64,000 nucleotides of DNA from contig JACGCM010001796.1 of the NCBI GenBank assembly GCA_014058105.1, positions 806,001 to 870,000 of the forward strand, in the 5' to 3' direction. Under the pieces are notes generated by a model, which saw only the letters and a program-made list of their open reading frames with translations, was not told where the DNA came from and made no database searches. Positions 47,216 to 57,739 of this stretch are shown here, in pieces. This DNA is from Kingdonia uniflora (Eukaryota > Streptophyta > Magnoliopsida > Ranunculales > Circaeasteraceae). Each line of letters opens with the position of its first letter. Position 1 is the stretch's first letter. The position numbers and the translations under genes were made by a program.

Positions 47216-49029
47216 TGTAAATGTAATTGAGGATAGAACTCGGCAAGGTGACAATATCAGTTCAAACAAATTGAGGAAAACAAGATATTGCCATTGTATT
47301 TCAGTTCCTCAACAGCCTAAAAGCTCTTGTGTGAAATTTAACATCAAATAATCAGATGAAACAAAAACATAACATCAAATTATGGATAGAACTCGTCAAG
47401 GTATCAGTTCCCTCTTTGTCCTCGGCCAGGCATTAAGATTTGTAGATAATACATTGCCCTCGTTCTAACTCCAATCAGAAACAAGTTCCTCTCTTTGGGG
47501 TATGAATATAAATCGTCAAGGTCGGACTAATTGAGGAAATAATGGATGCATTATACAGAAAAAATCTTATTGTATTTCAGTTCTGTAAACATTAACGTAA
47601 GCTATAAGAAGACGGTGGGGGTGACTTCTGCCAAGCAATCCGACATCCTAAAAACACTTGTGTGGAACATAAACCTAAAATTATCAGATAGAAGACAGAT
47701 GAATTATTGAAAAAGATTACAGAACCATAGGATCTGCAGCTTCTTTCTAATATATAGACAATATATGTACTTCCTTCTTTACACACCTCAGACATACATT
47801 ATATGTACTTGCTTCTTTACATGCCTCAGAAACCTAGAACTGCCAAAACTGCACTCCCCCTGTACCCAAAAATAATTAGAACTCGAGCGGACAGGGATGT
47901 GTCTCAAAGCAGATCCAGTTATAGGTTTGTGAAATTCATACCATAAGTAGTAGGGTAGAATTGTTTCCTTTTGGGGCTTACTTGTATTATTCATGTTGTA
48001 TACTAAGATGTACAAAGCATATAAACATGCATGGGTGCATATTATCGGGTATTGTTCATGTTATGTATCCTGAGATGCACAAAGTGTATAAATATGCATG
48101 GGTACATATAAACATAAATATATACATAGTAATTGAATATTAGTGCAATTACATAGTTATTTGACAATAATACATTATTTCATTTCCACACCATCAATTA
48201 TAAGACTAGATTACTAGATAATCGACTATCCTTTTAGAAGAGCCGAGGAGGTAAAATAAATTAGTAGTTGAAAAATAAGTGTGATGAAGTCAAACAGCAG
48301 CATATATATATATTATCAAAAAACATCTTCTATATCCTCTAATTTCTCAATATTTGGGATGAACACTTGCGGCATTGTCAACCCATCTAATATTCATGCT
48401 AGCTCATCCATCTGTCGCATTTGTGAGTGCATCTATCGCATCTGACTACCTTGATTATGACTATGAAATATTTACTAATTTAGCAAAGTTTGTTAGTTTA
48501 CTTTCATATTTTGGTTTCTTCTTATAAAATCAAAAGTGGCTCCCTATTAACTCATCTACATCTCTAACTCAACCAGCTCTTAACATTAAAGCTTTGAGAT
48601 TTTAGTTTACTTTTCCAATGGGGATATTATGAACTTTAAATTGTTTCATCTCCACCATTACTGTGATAGTTTGTTTGATAGTCCTAAAGTCCAATTAGGA
48701 TTCTTGTCGTTCTTTTTGTACCTTTCAATATAATTTGTTTCTTCGCCAAAATAATCCTTTGTGTAATTTGAATTCATTCCCCTGACAATCGTCAGCTTAA
48801 TGCTCTATGATACGTTGGATTCTGTTGGGAATTTAATGATTAAATAAGGGTTATTTCAACACAAAAGGGTTATAGTGATATTAAAACATAAATTCAAAAA
48901 TTATTATTTTATTAAGGCTAATTGTGTCAATATAAAAATTTAGGGTAGTGTATGAGAGTTAAAAGTTAAATAGGGTCTACAAAGAGTTTTTAGAATTCTA
49001 GCGTACTAAATGTAATTTCTGGTAAACTT
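47216..49029. other. intergenic sequence, no gene seen
   Basis: It contains a roughly 70-bp duplication at 48003-48110 (shared AACATGCATGGGT / AATATGCATGGGT context) and dispersed GAACTCG.CAAGGT strings at 47229, 47389 and 47509. No coding sequence is supported. Confidence 0.4.
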
Positions 49030-49782
49030 CAAGCCTCATACAGCAAATCATTCTTTTCATATTGTTGCCGCCTTCCATTTTAGGCAAGTTCTGCTTACGA
49101 ACACCATCTCTTCTCCGACAGGATGAGAACAATAACAGGATTTTTTTATCATGAGAGAATTGTTTTAGCAGCAGTAGAGTACTTTCAAAGTATTATGGGT
49201 ACTCATAGTGTGGGGGTGGATAATGAGACCATCAAAGGCCTGCATTTCAAGAACCTTGCCATCAGTGTGGATCATGAAGCCTTTATTCAGCCTGTGGAGG
49301 GACAGTGAGGTGCAGAAGGCTCTTTTTAGGATTGACAACTCCAAAGCCCCAGGCTCTGATGGATTCAATGCCAGATTCTTCAAACACAACTGGGAGATGA
49401 TCAAAATTGACTTCATCAAGGCAGTTAAGAACTTTTTTAGGAGTAGGAGAATGCCTTTTCACAAATTAATGCTATTTCTATTGCTTTAGTCCCTAAGGTT
49501 CCCAATCCCACTAACTTTAGGGACTACAAACCTATCTCATGTTGCAATGTGATATACAAGGTGATTTTCAAGATCCTAACTACTAGACTGAAAAAAGTGA
49601 TTCAGCTTCTAGTGAGTATCAATCAGGCAACTTTTGTGGAGGGGAGAACTATCTCTGATAACATATTGATAGCTCATGAGCTTATGATAAACTATCATAG
49701 AGAATCTCCTTAATGCAATGCCAGGTGCACAACCAAGGTGGACCTTAGAAAGGCTTATGATATGGTGCAATGGAACACTATT
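49030..49782 (+). pseudogene. L1-type LINE ORF2, 5' part of RT (broken)
   Basis: Recognisable plant L1 ORF2 blocks are EVQKALFRIDNSKAPGSDGF followed by NARFFKHNWEMIK (49300-49400), ALVPKVPNPTNFRDYKPISC (49485-49540) and TTKVDLRKAYDMVQWNTI (49725-49782), spread over shifted frames. The endonuclease domain is missing. The frame is interrupted at 49782 by an LTR element and resumes at 52442 with AILEAMNFPSMFVSWI. Confidence 0.85.
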
Positions 49783-52436
49783 TGATAGGAATCGCGCACG
49801 TCTCCACGCCTCCAATTTGGCACACTTCAAGGCCTATTTCCTATGTTTCCTATTTTTGCAATATTCTGTTTAGTTTAGTTTCCTAATTAATTAGGTAGCG
49901 TTTTAGAAGGTTAGGGCTCTTCTTATATAAAAGGGAGAGGGAGGTTGAGTTTTTAAGAGAGAAACCTTAGTTTATGGGTGTAGGGAGAGAGAAGTAGATC
50001 TAAATTTCAGTTGTGCTCCAGGAGGATCTGGGTTGTTTTTTAGACTTTTTAAAGTATATTCAAACAGACTTTTATGTTTGTTCGAATAAACCCTGTCTGA
50101 GTAATTTACTCAAATAACATATTGATAGCCCTGTATTCAAAAAGTCTGTTCGAATACATTCAGTTTTTGTTCGAACATAGTATGTTTATGTTCAAACAAA
50201 GACGCGATTCAGCTTAGAGTTAGGTCCTGAAAATGGCAGTTTTGCCCGTTTTTGTAACTAGAAACTTGTAACCTTCATTAAAGGGCAAGGCTAGGCCAAG
50301 AGAGAGGATCCAAGTTTTGGAAGAAAGAGACTTAGAGTTTGAGAGGAATTCAATTGAAATCAAGTAGTTGAGCAATTGAAGCTCTAAAAGGAAAATTCTT
50401 ATGCCAATGTGTTTGTTCTTCATATTATTCTTCAAATTAGGTTATTCTCGATTCGATTGTAGATTAAGTTGTTAGTCAATCAATAAAGTAGTATTTGATT
50501 TTCTGTTAGTAGATTTGTTTCCGCTTAGTTCATTCTTATAAACTTGGTATCAGAGTGAAGTCTGATCCGCGGGGAGGTGTTTGGTTTTATTTTCATGACG
50601 ATGTTAAGCCAAGAAGATTTTAAAGGATTATAAGACAAGTTCCGGTGGAAAGACTGCAAAGTAGAAAACTACATGGAAAATTGGATAGAACGAAGGCGTA
50701 TTTTTATGAAAATAAGCCAATGAAGTATGGATTTCGATTCGTCATGGATCGCAAATGCTTTTATGTTTAAAAAGTGATCTGACAAGGGATGCGTTTCAGA
50801 TGCTTAAGAACTCTAATGTTATAAAAGATGGGTTTCTGACGAGTGTAGGTATTGAAATTAATATAGATGACTTGAAGATTAACTACCACGATGTACCGAC
50901 GGAGAGTGAGGTTCCTCGTGTGATCGATTTCGTGGGTGGGGTAGGCGAAGACGTGTTGAAAAGTTCACGGCCATGGTCTCACGAAGGGGTCTCGATTATG
51001 GCGCACGAAGTCCACCCAATCAAAGTTACCAATCTAAAGTTCCAATCGAAAGACAATATCACCAAATCGAGGAAACCCTGGAAAAAGGATGGAGGATTCA
51101 CCGGTTTAATCACCGAAGTCCAGTAGACCTCCCCAATCAAGGATGGAACTTGAAGCACGATCTGATTTAATGGAGAGGTCGTTGATTTTACAAGATGAGC
51201 TAGGACGAAGAAACCAGGTCGTGAGAGAGAAGGAAGGCAAGCACGTGGCCAGCATGTGCTACCCCAAGCTATACCAGATCTGTTCCAGTAGGCCAAACCC
51301 ATCCAAACAAGGCCCAAGTCCAAACCCCCAGACTCAGATCCACCACCAGATCTGAATTTTACCTCAAGTGAACTGTATGTGATCAAGTCACCAACTGTTT
51401 TCTTTCCAGCCACGTCAACCTACTTAAAAGATCGCAAGAGAAGCAGGTCATTAAAGAGGGTTTAGCGATGAAGCAAGTTGTTGATTCGCGGGGAAAAAGA
51501 AAGGCAAAAGACAGAGGAGCAGCATGTGTTAGGCATGTGTTAGCCAAGTTTTACTTACCAGCCTAGCAGTCAGCACGCCTAAGCCGAACCAACACCAACT
51601 TAATAAAACAACCAAAAATTTATGTTACCAAAGAAATTCTAGCAGTTCAAACTTAAACCAAGCCAAGCTAGTGCCAGCATGACCACTCCAATAATAGTTA
51701 CCGATCCCCGTGCTACACAACAGTGAAGTCAATAGATTCATGCTTCTCCGAAGCACCCCCAAGGAAGATAGTTTTGGCTATAAGCGAAGGCACATATGGG
51801 AACCAGGAGGGAGTAAACTTTTACAGTAAGGTGTACCGACAACAGCTTCATATGTTGACCCGTATTGGATAGAGTTTCTGGTTCGTTTATTCGACTGTGT
51901 GGATCTGAAGCCTTGGCAACTCCAAGTACAACGTATCGTGTCAACAGTTGGTAATACAATGAAGCAAAATGAGCTTCGAGATGATGTGTTACAACGTCCA
52001 AAATGTATACTAGCAAGTTACGGTAAAATTCGTGGAAGTCTTCCTGAGCTTTTCATCGTGCACTTTTGGTTTCATTTTGATGACTTGCTAATTTTCACGA
52101 CTGAGTTCGTAATCGAACTCTTCAAAGAAGGGGAGAGTTGACAGGAATCGTGCACGTCTCCACTTTGGCACACTTGGTAGGACCCCTATTTTCTATGTTT
52201 CCTATTTTTGCAAAATATTCCTTTTAGATTAGTTTCCTAATTAATTGGGTAGTGTTTCAGAAGGTTGGGGCCCTTCTTATATAAAAGGGAGATGGGGGTT
52301 GAGTTTTTAAGAGAGAAACCCTAGTTTATGGGTGTAGGGAGAGAGAAGTAGATCTGAATTTCAGTTGTTAGTCAATTAATAAAGTAGTATTTAATTTTTG
52401 TTAGTAGATTTGTTTCCGCTTAGTTCGTTCTTATAA
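49783..52436 (+). mobile_element. non-autonomous LTR retrotransposon inserted in the LINE
   Basis: The 5' LTR (49783-50541) and 3' LTR (52139-52436) start TGATAGGAATCG / TGACAGGAATCG and end TTCTTATAA. A perfect 5-bp duplication CTATT flanks them (49778-49782, 52437-52441). A TTGGTATCAGAG primer site follows the 5' LTR at 50544, and GAAGGGGAGAGT precedes the 3' LTR as polypurine tract. The 1.6-kb interior encodes no recognisable gag or pol. The LTRs differ by 458 bp because one copy has lost or gained an internal block. Confidence 0.92.
50755..51126 (+). other. unidentified 123-codon open frame inside the non-autonomous LTR element
   Basis: It begins MLLCLKSDLTRDAFQMLK, is moderately acidic and lacks gag, zinc-knuckle or protease motifs. 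It may be eroded gag, captured host sequence or chance. No function can be assigned. Confidence 0.25.
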
Positions 52437-52441
52437 CTATT

Positions 52442-53755
52442 ATTGCCATTCTTGAGGCCATGAACTTCCCAAGCATGTTTGTCTCTTGGATTCAAAAATG
52501 TATCAATACTCCTTACATTATTTTTGTCACTGGTTCTCATGAGGGCTGCTTCAGAGAAAAAAGGGGATTGAGACAAGGAGACCCAATGTCTCCCTATCTC
52601 TTTGTGTTGGTGATGGAGAAGAAGATAATTGGCGTTCTCTTAGAGCATAGAATAAACAATAGCACCATGAAACTTCACTATAGATGCGTAACCCAAGACT
52701 TACACATTTGGCCTTTGCAGATGATGTACTGGTTTTTCTGCATGGGAGCCTAATAACTGCTAGTGCAGTAGTGATTGCTTTAACCAATTCTCTTCTTTGA
52801 CAGGAAAGCTAATCTTCTCAAATCCTCTCTCTATATTTCTGGAGTTGCAGATGATCAAAAGTAACTTATTAAAATTATTTTTGGTTTCCCTAAAGACCAA
52901 CTTCCCTTTAGATATTTGGGTATTTTCTTAATCCCCACTAGGCTGAGAAAAAGGGATTGCAATCCCCTAATAGACAAGCTCACAGCTAGGGTTCACTCTT
53001 GGAGACACAAATACCTCTCCTTTGAAGGCAGGCTCCAATTGATTAAAGCTGTTTTGGGCAGTATCTGTGTATATTGAATCAATGTTTTTATACCTCATGG
53101 TATTATGGTGGAGAAGATTGAGAACATCTGTCACAAGTTCCTTTGACAGGGTCGTGAGATCAAAAGGAAAATTGCTCCTTTGGGGTGGAATGAGGTGTGT
53201 GTTACCCTGTGAAAGAGGGTGGCATGGGAATCAGAAAGTTCTCAGTTTGGAACCAAGCTGCAGCAATGAAACAGACATACAAAGTGACAGCAAAAGATAA
53301 AAGCTTATGGTATGATTGGGACTATAAACAGTTGGAGGATAATACTTCAATCCAGGAGGCATGCATGCAACTTTGTTCTTCACCTAATTGGAAATGGAAA
53401 CAAAACTAAATTCTGGCTTGACCCTTGGTATAAGGGAGGCATTCTGCCAGATAAGTTTCCCCAGACTCTCATTTTTGACTCTTATCTCCATGAAACAGCT
53501 AAAGTAAATAAAGCTATTAAGGATGGTGAATGGAACATTCCAGGCCACCTTCACAGCTCTATTGGTGATGATATCATCAGTTCTCTGCCTTTTCTTATTA
53601 CTAACAACATGGAGGACTCTATTGTGTGGACCCTTCAAACTCAAGGTCAGTTTTCTATTGCCTCCACCGTTGAAAAGCTCAGAGACACAAGACCTGTAGT
53701 GGATTGACATTGTCTTTGTTGGGGCTCTCATATCATCCCCAAGCATGGGTTTATT
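52442..53755 (+). pseudogene. L1-type LINE ORF2, RT core and C-terminal part (broken)
   Basis: It resumes the LINE frame: AILEAMNFPSMFVSWI, GLRQGDPMSPYLFVLVME (52568-52620), LAFADDVLVF at 52708-52737 with the catalytic FADD, then FPKDQLPFRYLGIFL, RVHSWRHKYLSFEGRLQLIKAVL (about 52990-53060), GWNEVCV and GGMGIRKFSVWNQAAAMKQ, WKQNKFWLDPW, and the zf-RVT-like region ending at HIIPKHGFITWKFL. Several frameshifts and stops. It meets a minus-strand LINE fragment at about 53760. Confidence 0.87.
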
Positions 53756-53759
53756 ACTT

Positions 53760-54600
53760 GGAAGTTTCTCAAGGAGTATATTGCAAGGTCGGCCACTGAT
53801 TGTATTGTAATGTTGACAGTGATGTTGCTGAAGATGCCAATGTCAGCCATGGATCTTGTGAAGCTAATGTGTTTCTCCCATTCCCTATGAGGTGTTTAGG
53901 GTTGTTTAAGGTAAAGGGTATTTTCTTCATTAAGGACCTCCATGCCCAAGGGCAGTCTTTAGGGATATCCACTTGATAGGTCGTGGGTCGTCACGACCAC
54001 GACCTATGCGCACTTCTTACGTGACCGGTCTCTACGTAGTTTCCATTTAATGTTTTATTTTATTTTATGCTAGAGAATTCTCTAAATTAGGATTACTCTT
54101 GGTGGTTGCCTTTTTTGTTGGGAGTGCTGAAAAAGGTGGGGATCTCCTATATTAAGGAGAATCCTAGGAGAAGGAAAGTTAGTGTTGAGTTTTGAGAGAG
54201 AAGGAGAAGCCCTAGTCGGCTTAGAGAGAGAACTTGTAATCGTAGAGAAAGTTAATAAAAGAGATCATTTCGAATATAGTGTTAATCAATCGCTTCCGCA
54301 CGTAGTTTTTACACCAATGTTCAATAAGATCTTTTCTTCAAGTACTTTGTTCTAACCCATCTTGCCCACGGATTATATTAGAAATCAGACACCCAAAGAG
54401 TTCTCATCATTACAGCATTGTTAAACTCTTTGATTCCTTTTATTCCTAACCCCATTCTTTTTTAGGAATACAGACATCAGGCCAAGTAACAGCAGATATA
54501 CTTCTCTTCTCATTAGGTGCCTCCCCACAAAAAAGCTCTAAGCATTTGCTCAATTCTATCAATTAACAGACTTGGGGAAGTCAAAGCAGCCAGCACATAA
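53760..54600 (-). pseudogene. second L1-type LINE fragment, minus strand, split by a solo LTR
   Basis: On the minus strand: LIDRIEQMLRAFLWGG (about 54550), a PKKEWGLGIKGIKEF-like block, RTKYLKKRSYW at about 54340, then, beyond the solo LTR, IPKDCPWAWRSLMK and IGNGRNTLASQDPWLTL (53960-53850). This is the C-terminal half of an L1 ORF2. It faces the plus-strand LINE tail-to-tail. Confidence 0.75.
53974..54313 (+). mobile_element. solo LTR of the gypsy family seen at 56-61 kb
   Basis: TGATAGGTCGTGGGTCGTCA at the start and TCGCTTCCGCACGTAGTTTTTACA at the end match the inverted LTRs at 56371-56726 and 60639-60997. The flanking duplications are CCACT and CCAAT, one mismatch. Confidence 0.82.
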
Positions 54601-55288
54601 AACAGCAAAAACATAAAGTGAGAGAGAGAGAACGCACCATTTGATAGTGGACCACAATAAGGAACTATTAATGCCGTGTGTCGTATTGTTTCCGCTATCA
54701 AAGACACAATCTTCTTTTCTGTTAGGCCTTGGATTTTGTTTGCTGAAAATTTTAGTTAACATCAAATTTAAGTTGCAAAAAAATGTGAGAAGAAAATAAA
54801 AAGTAATCTGACCTAATTAAATACTCGTTTGCTACTGACTATCCGGAGCCACCACACACAAAATCTCCATCAAAAGAATCTAACCCAGAAAAAAAGCCTG
54901 CAATAACCGGAGCTTCACCAATTTTCTTGTAAAATATTAGAACGTCGTACTCGTCATCTTCCTCGCCATCTTTCGCATCTATCTTCCTTCTAAAGCTCAC
55001 TAATCTTCGTCTAACTGCTGGAAAGTTGTAAATCAGTTCAGTACCAGCACTATTTGCGTCAAAGACAATAGTGCGGGGACAGTAGTCCATACTGAAATCA
55101 AGACAATAATAACATTAATGCATATACCAAAATTAAAAAGTCTAACAATCGGTAATGCTAAATTTGGAGGTCAAAGAATCTGCTGTTGTTTGAGGACAAG
55201 AACATGCCTACTAATGCTACTCACAAGCTAATAATAACTGACACACAAATAAGAGTTATGCACATCATTACAACAGTTGAAGACTCTC

Positions 55289-55770
55289 CCAGGAATAGAG
55301 AATACTAGTGCAAATGGGACCAACCAGAACATGGAATTCTGCTCCTAAATACTGATGGATCTTATACAGAAGACAGAGGAGGTTATAAGTATGTTAAGGA
55401 ACAACAGTGGAGAGAGCTTGCTTAATTACAATTGCAGAACTGAGCCTAGATCTGTTGCTTATAGGGAAACAAAAGTTATAGAAAAAGGGCTGAAACCGTG
55501 CATTTTAAGAGGACAATTGAAGCTTTCTGTTGCTATTGACTTAATGCAAATGGTGACATGCATCAGAGAGAAGACTCCACCATGGGACTGATTTCAGATC
55601 AATCATTCCATACTGCACTTGATTGACAAGCTTGAGTTCTTTGAGATTAGACAAGTTTTTAGGGAAGCATGCAGCTTTTCATAACTCATTAGGAGAGCTT
55701 ATATTGGCTAATGGCTCATTGTCCCCTGGATTGCTTGAAATCATTGTAGTTAAAATTGTACGATTCAACG
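55289..55770 (+). pseudogene. LINE RNase H domain fragment
   Basis: Over shifted frames it reads LLNTDGSYTEDRGGYK, LMQMVTCIREKTPPWD and LEFFEIRQVFREA, the layout of the RNase H domain at the end of plant LINE ORF2. It lies in the interval between two exons of the proteasome-like gene. Confidence 0.6.
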
Positions 55771-55910
55771 ATTTGAATCGGTAATGAGAAAAACCAATTT
55801 AATCATCTTATAAATCGCATATTACCATGAATCAGCTAAATTGCCGATTCAACGATTTGAACCGTATTGAATCATAGTTAATATGAATCGCCGATTCAAC
55901 GATTTTTAAA
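55752..55910. repeat. CGATTCAACGATTTGAA repeats
   Basis: Three near-copies (55759, 55845, 55889) of a GATTCAACGATTT string. It probably belongs to a degraded DNA transposon. Confidence 0.5.
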
Positions 55911-56792
55911 GTCCATATAGAAGAAACACTGAATTTTGGAGCTATTTTCTTAGTAATAGGATGACGTAAACCCTTATGTTAAAACGTAGCAGTAATTTAT
56001 GCAGTAATTTATGCAGTTCTCTATTTGAAAAATATCATGCAACAACATACATCTTAATCATTCCTTCTTCCCATATACAGTGGATATAGATTAAATTATA
56101 TAATAGGAAAGATAATGCATAAATTATTGGAACTAAGTAATTTTTCATCATTGAAGTTGTTTTGTAGATTCTTAAAAGTATATTCAAACATGTAATCGCT
56201 ATTTTACCTCATCCGTCAACATCTTAATAGCGTATATAGCAGGATCAGCCCTCCCCGAAAATACACATATCATATTCCGTGATACGCGCATAATTTTCAT
56301 GAGATCTTTTTGACCTGCAATAACACCAAAAATTAGAATTTCTAGATGCTATATATAGAAAGATAAAGAGTGTTAATTACTACGTGCGAAAGCGATCAAT
56401 CTCTATTAACTGAAAATAACGATCTCTTTATTCAATCAAAACTACTACAAGCTCTCTCTCTCTCTCTCTCTCTCTCTAGGGTTCTTCCCTTTCTCTCAAC
56501 ACTCAACACCACCTTCTATTACCCTAGGATCTCCCATATATAGGAGATCTCCACCTCTCTCTACACTCCCCATAAAATAGGTAACTACAAGAGTAACCCT
56601 TATTTTAAAGAATTCTCTAGAACAAAATAGAATAAAATAAAATAAACTAGTAAAAGAAACTAATTAGAGATCGATCATGAAAAACGTGCGCCTAAGTCAT
56701 GGTCGTGACGACCCACAACCAACCAACTCTTCCCCTCTTTGAAGGATTCGTCCACGAATTCAAGAAGGAATATCAACTGCTGTCGCTGTCAC

Positions 56793-57732
56793 TAAGGGTG
56801 AGCATGGGTCGGCTTGTAGAAATAATTAAGAGGAAGAATTTATTACTCTTAAATTGATTAATTATATTACATCATAACTTCTCTTTATATAGTAGAGGAT
56901 CATTAAACTACTTCTATTAGTACCCAATGTGGGACTAAAGTAGTATGTGGGTAAGATATACACATACTTCAACGTGGTTTGGGTAGGTTTTGCCTCAAAA
57001 CCTAAACCGAAACCGAAAAAAATCGATTTCTTAAATTTGGAACCGAAACCAAACTGCACTTAAGAGAAAATCAAACCGCAACCAAATGGGTGGAACTGAA
57101 ACTGAAACCGATCCGAAGAAAGAAACGGAGATTTCGGTTTATTTAAAGGATGTTAACAAAAATCGTTGATCTCGACTCTTATCAAACTACAAAAATCACT
57201 TTCATCATTTGCAAGATCATTACCAGATATCCCCTTCTCTTTATTGTAAATTCTCCGCCTAGCTTTCTCTCACTAGCTGATATCTTTAACTTTCAAAGAA
57301 GGGAATGAGATAGTTGTCTATTTAAATCTGAGATTATCCTTGTTTCTTGATTCAAAGTAGAAGTCAGAGGGAGGAGTGGATTGTTTGAAGGGTTAGATTT
57401 GATGACCCACTTTTTGCTTAGATAATATGTGAGAGAGAGCTAATAATGGGGAGAAGAGAAAAGGGTGTGGGAGAAGTGTGTTGGGAGAAAAGATAAAGAG
57501 GAAAAACGGGAGGCTCAAGAAACAAAAGAGAGAGATTAATGTGTGACAGAGGAGAGAGATAGAGGGGAATGAGGTGACTGGAACACACACCTGATCTTGG
57601 TTTATGTGAGATATGAGTTTTTATTTGTATTTCAAAAACCGAAACCGACCTCTTCGAAACCGAACCATTTTGCTCGGTTTGGTGCGGTTCGGTTTTTCGG
57701 TTTCCTCAATTTTTTGCTCAGTCCTAGTCCTA
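56793..57732. mobile_element. non-autonomous hAT element in the gypsy interior
   Basis: The flanking 8-bp duplications are identical: GCTGTCAC at 56785-56792 and 57733-57740. The ends read TAAGGGTGAGCATGG and, inverted, TAGGACTAGGACTGAGC. Subterminal CGGTTTCGGTT-type strings face each other (56980-57130 and 57637-57710). No transposase is seen. Confidence 0.88.
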
Positions 57733-57739
57733 GCTGTCA

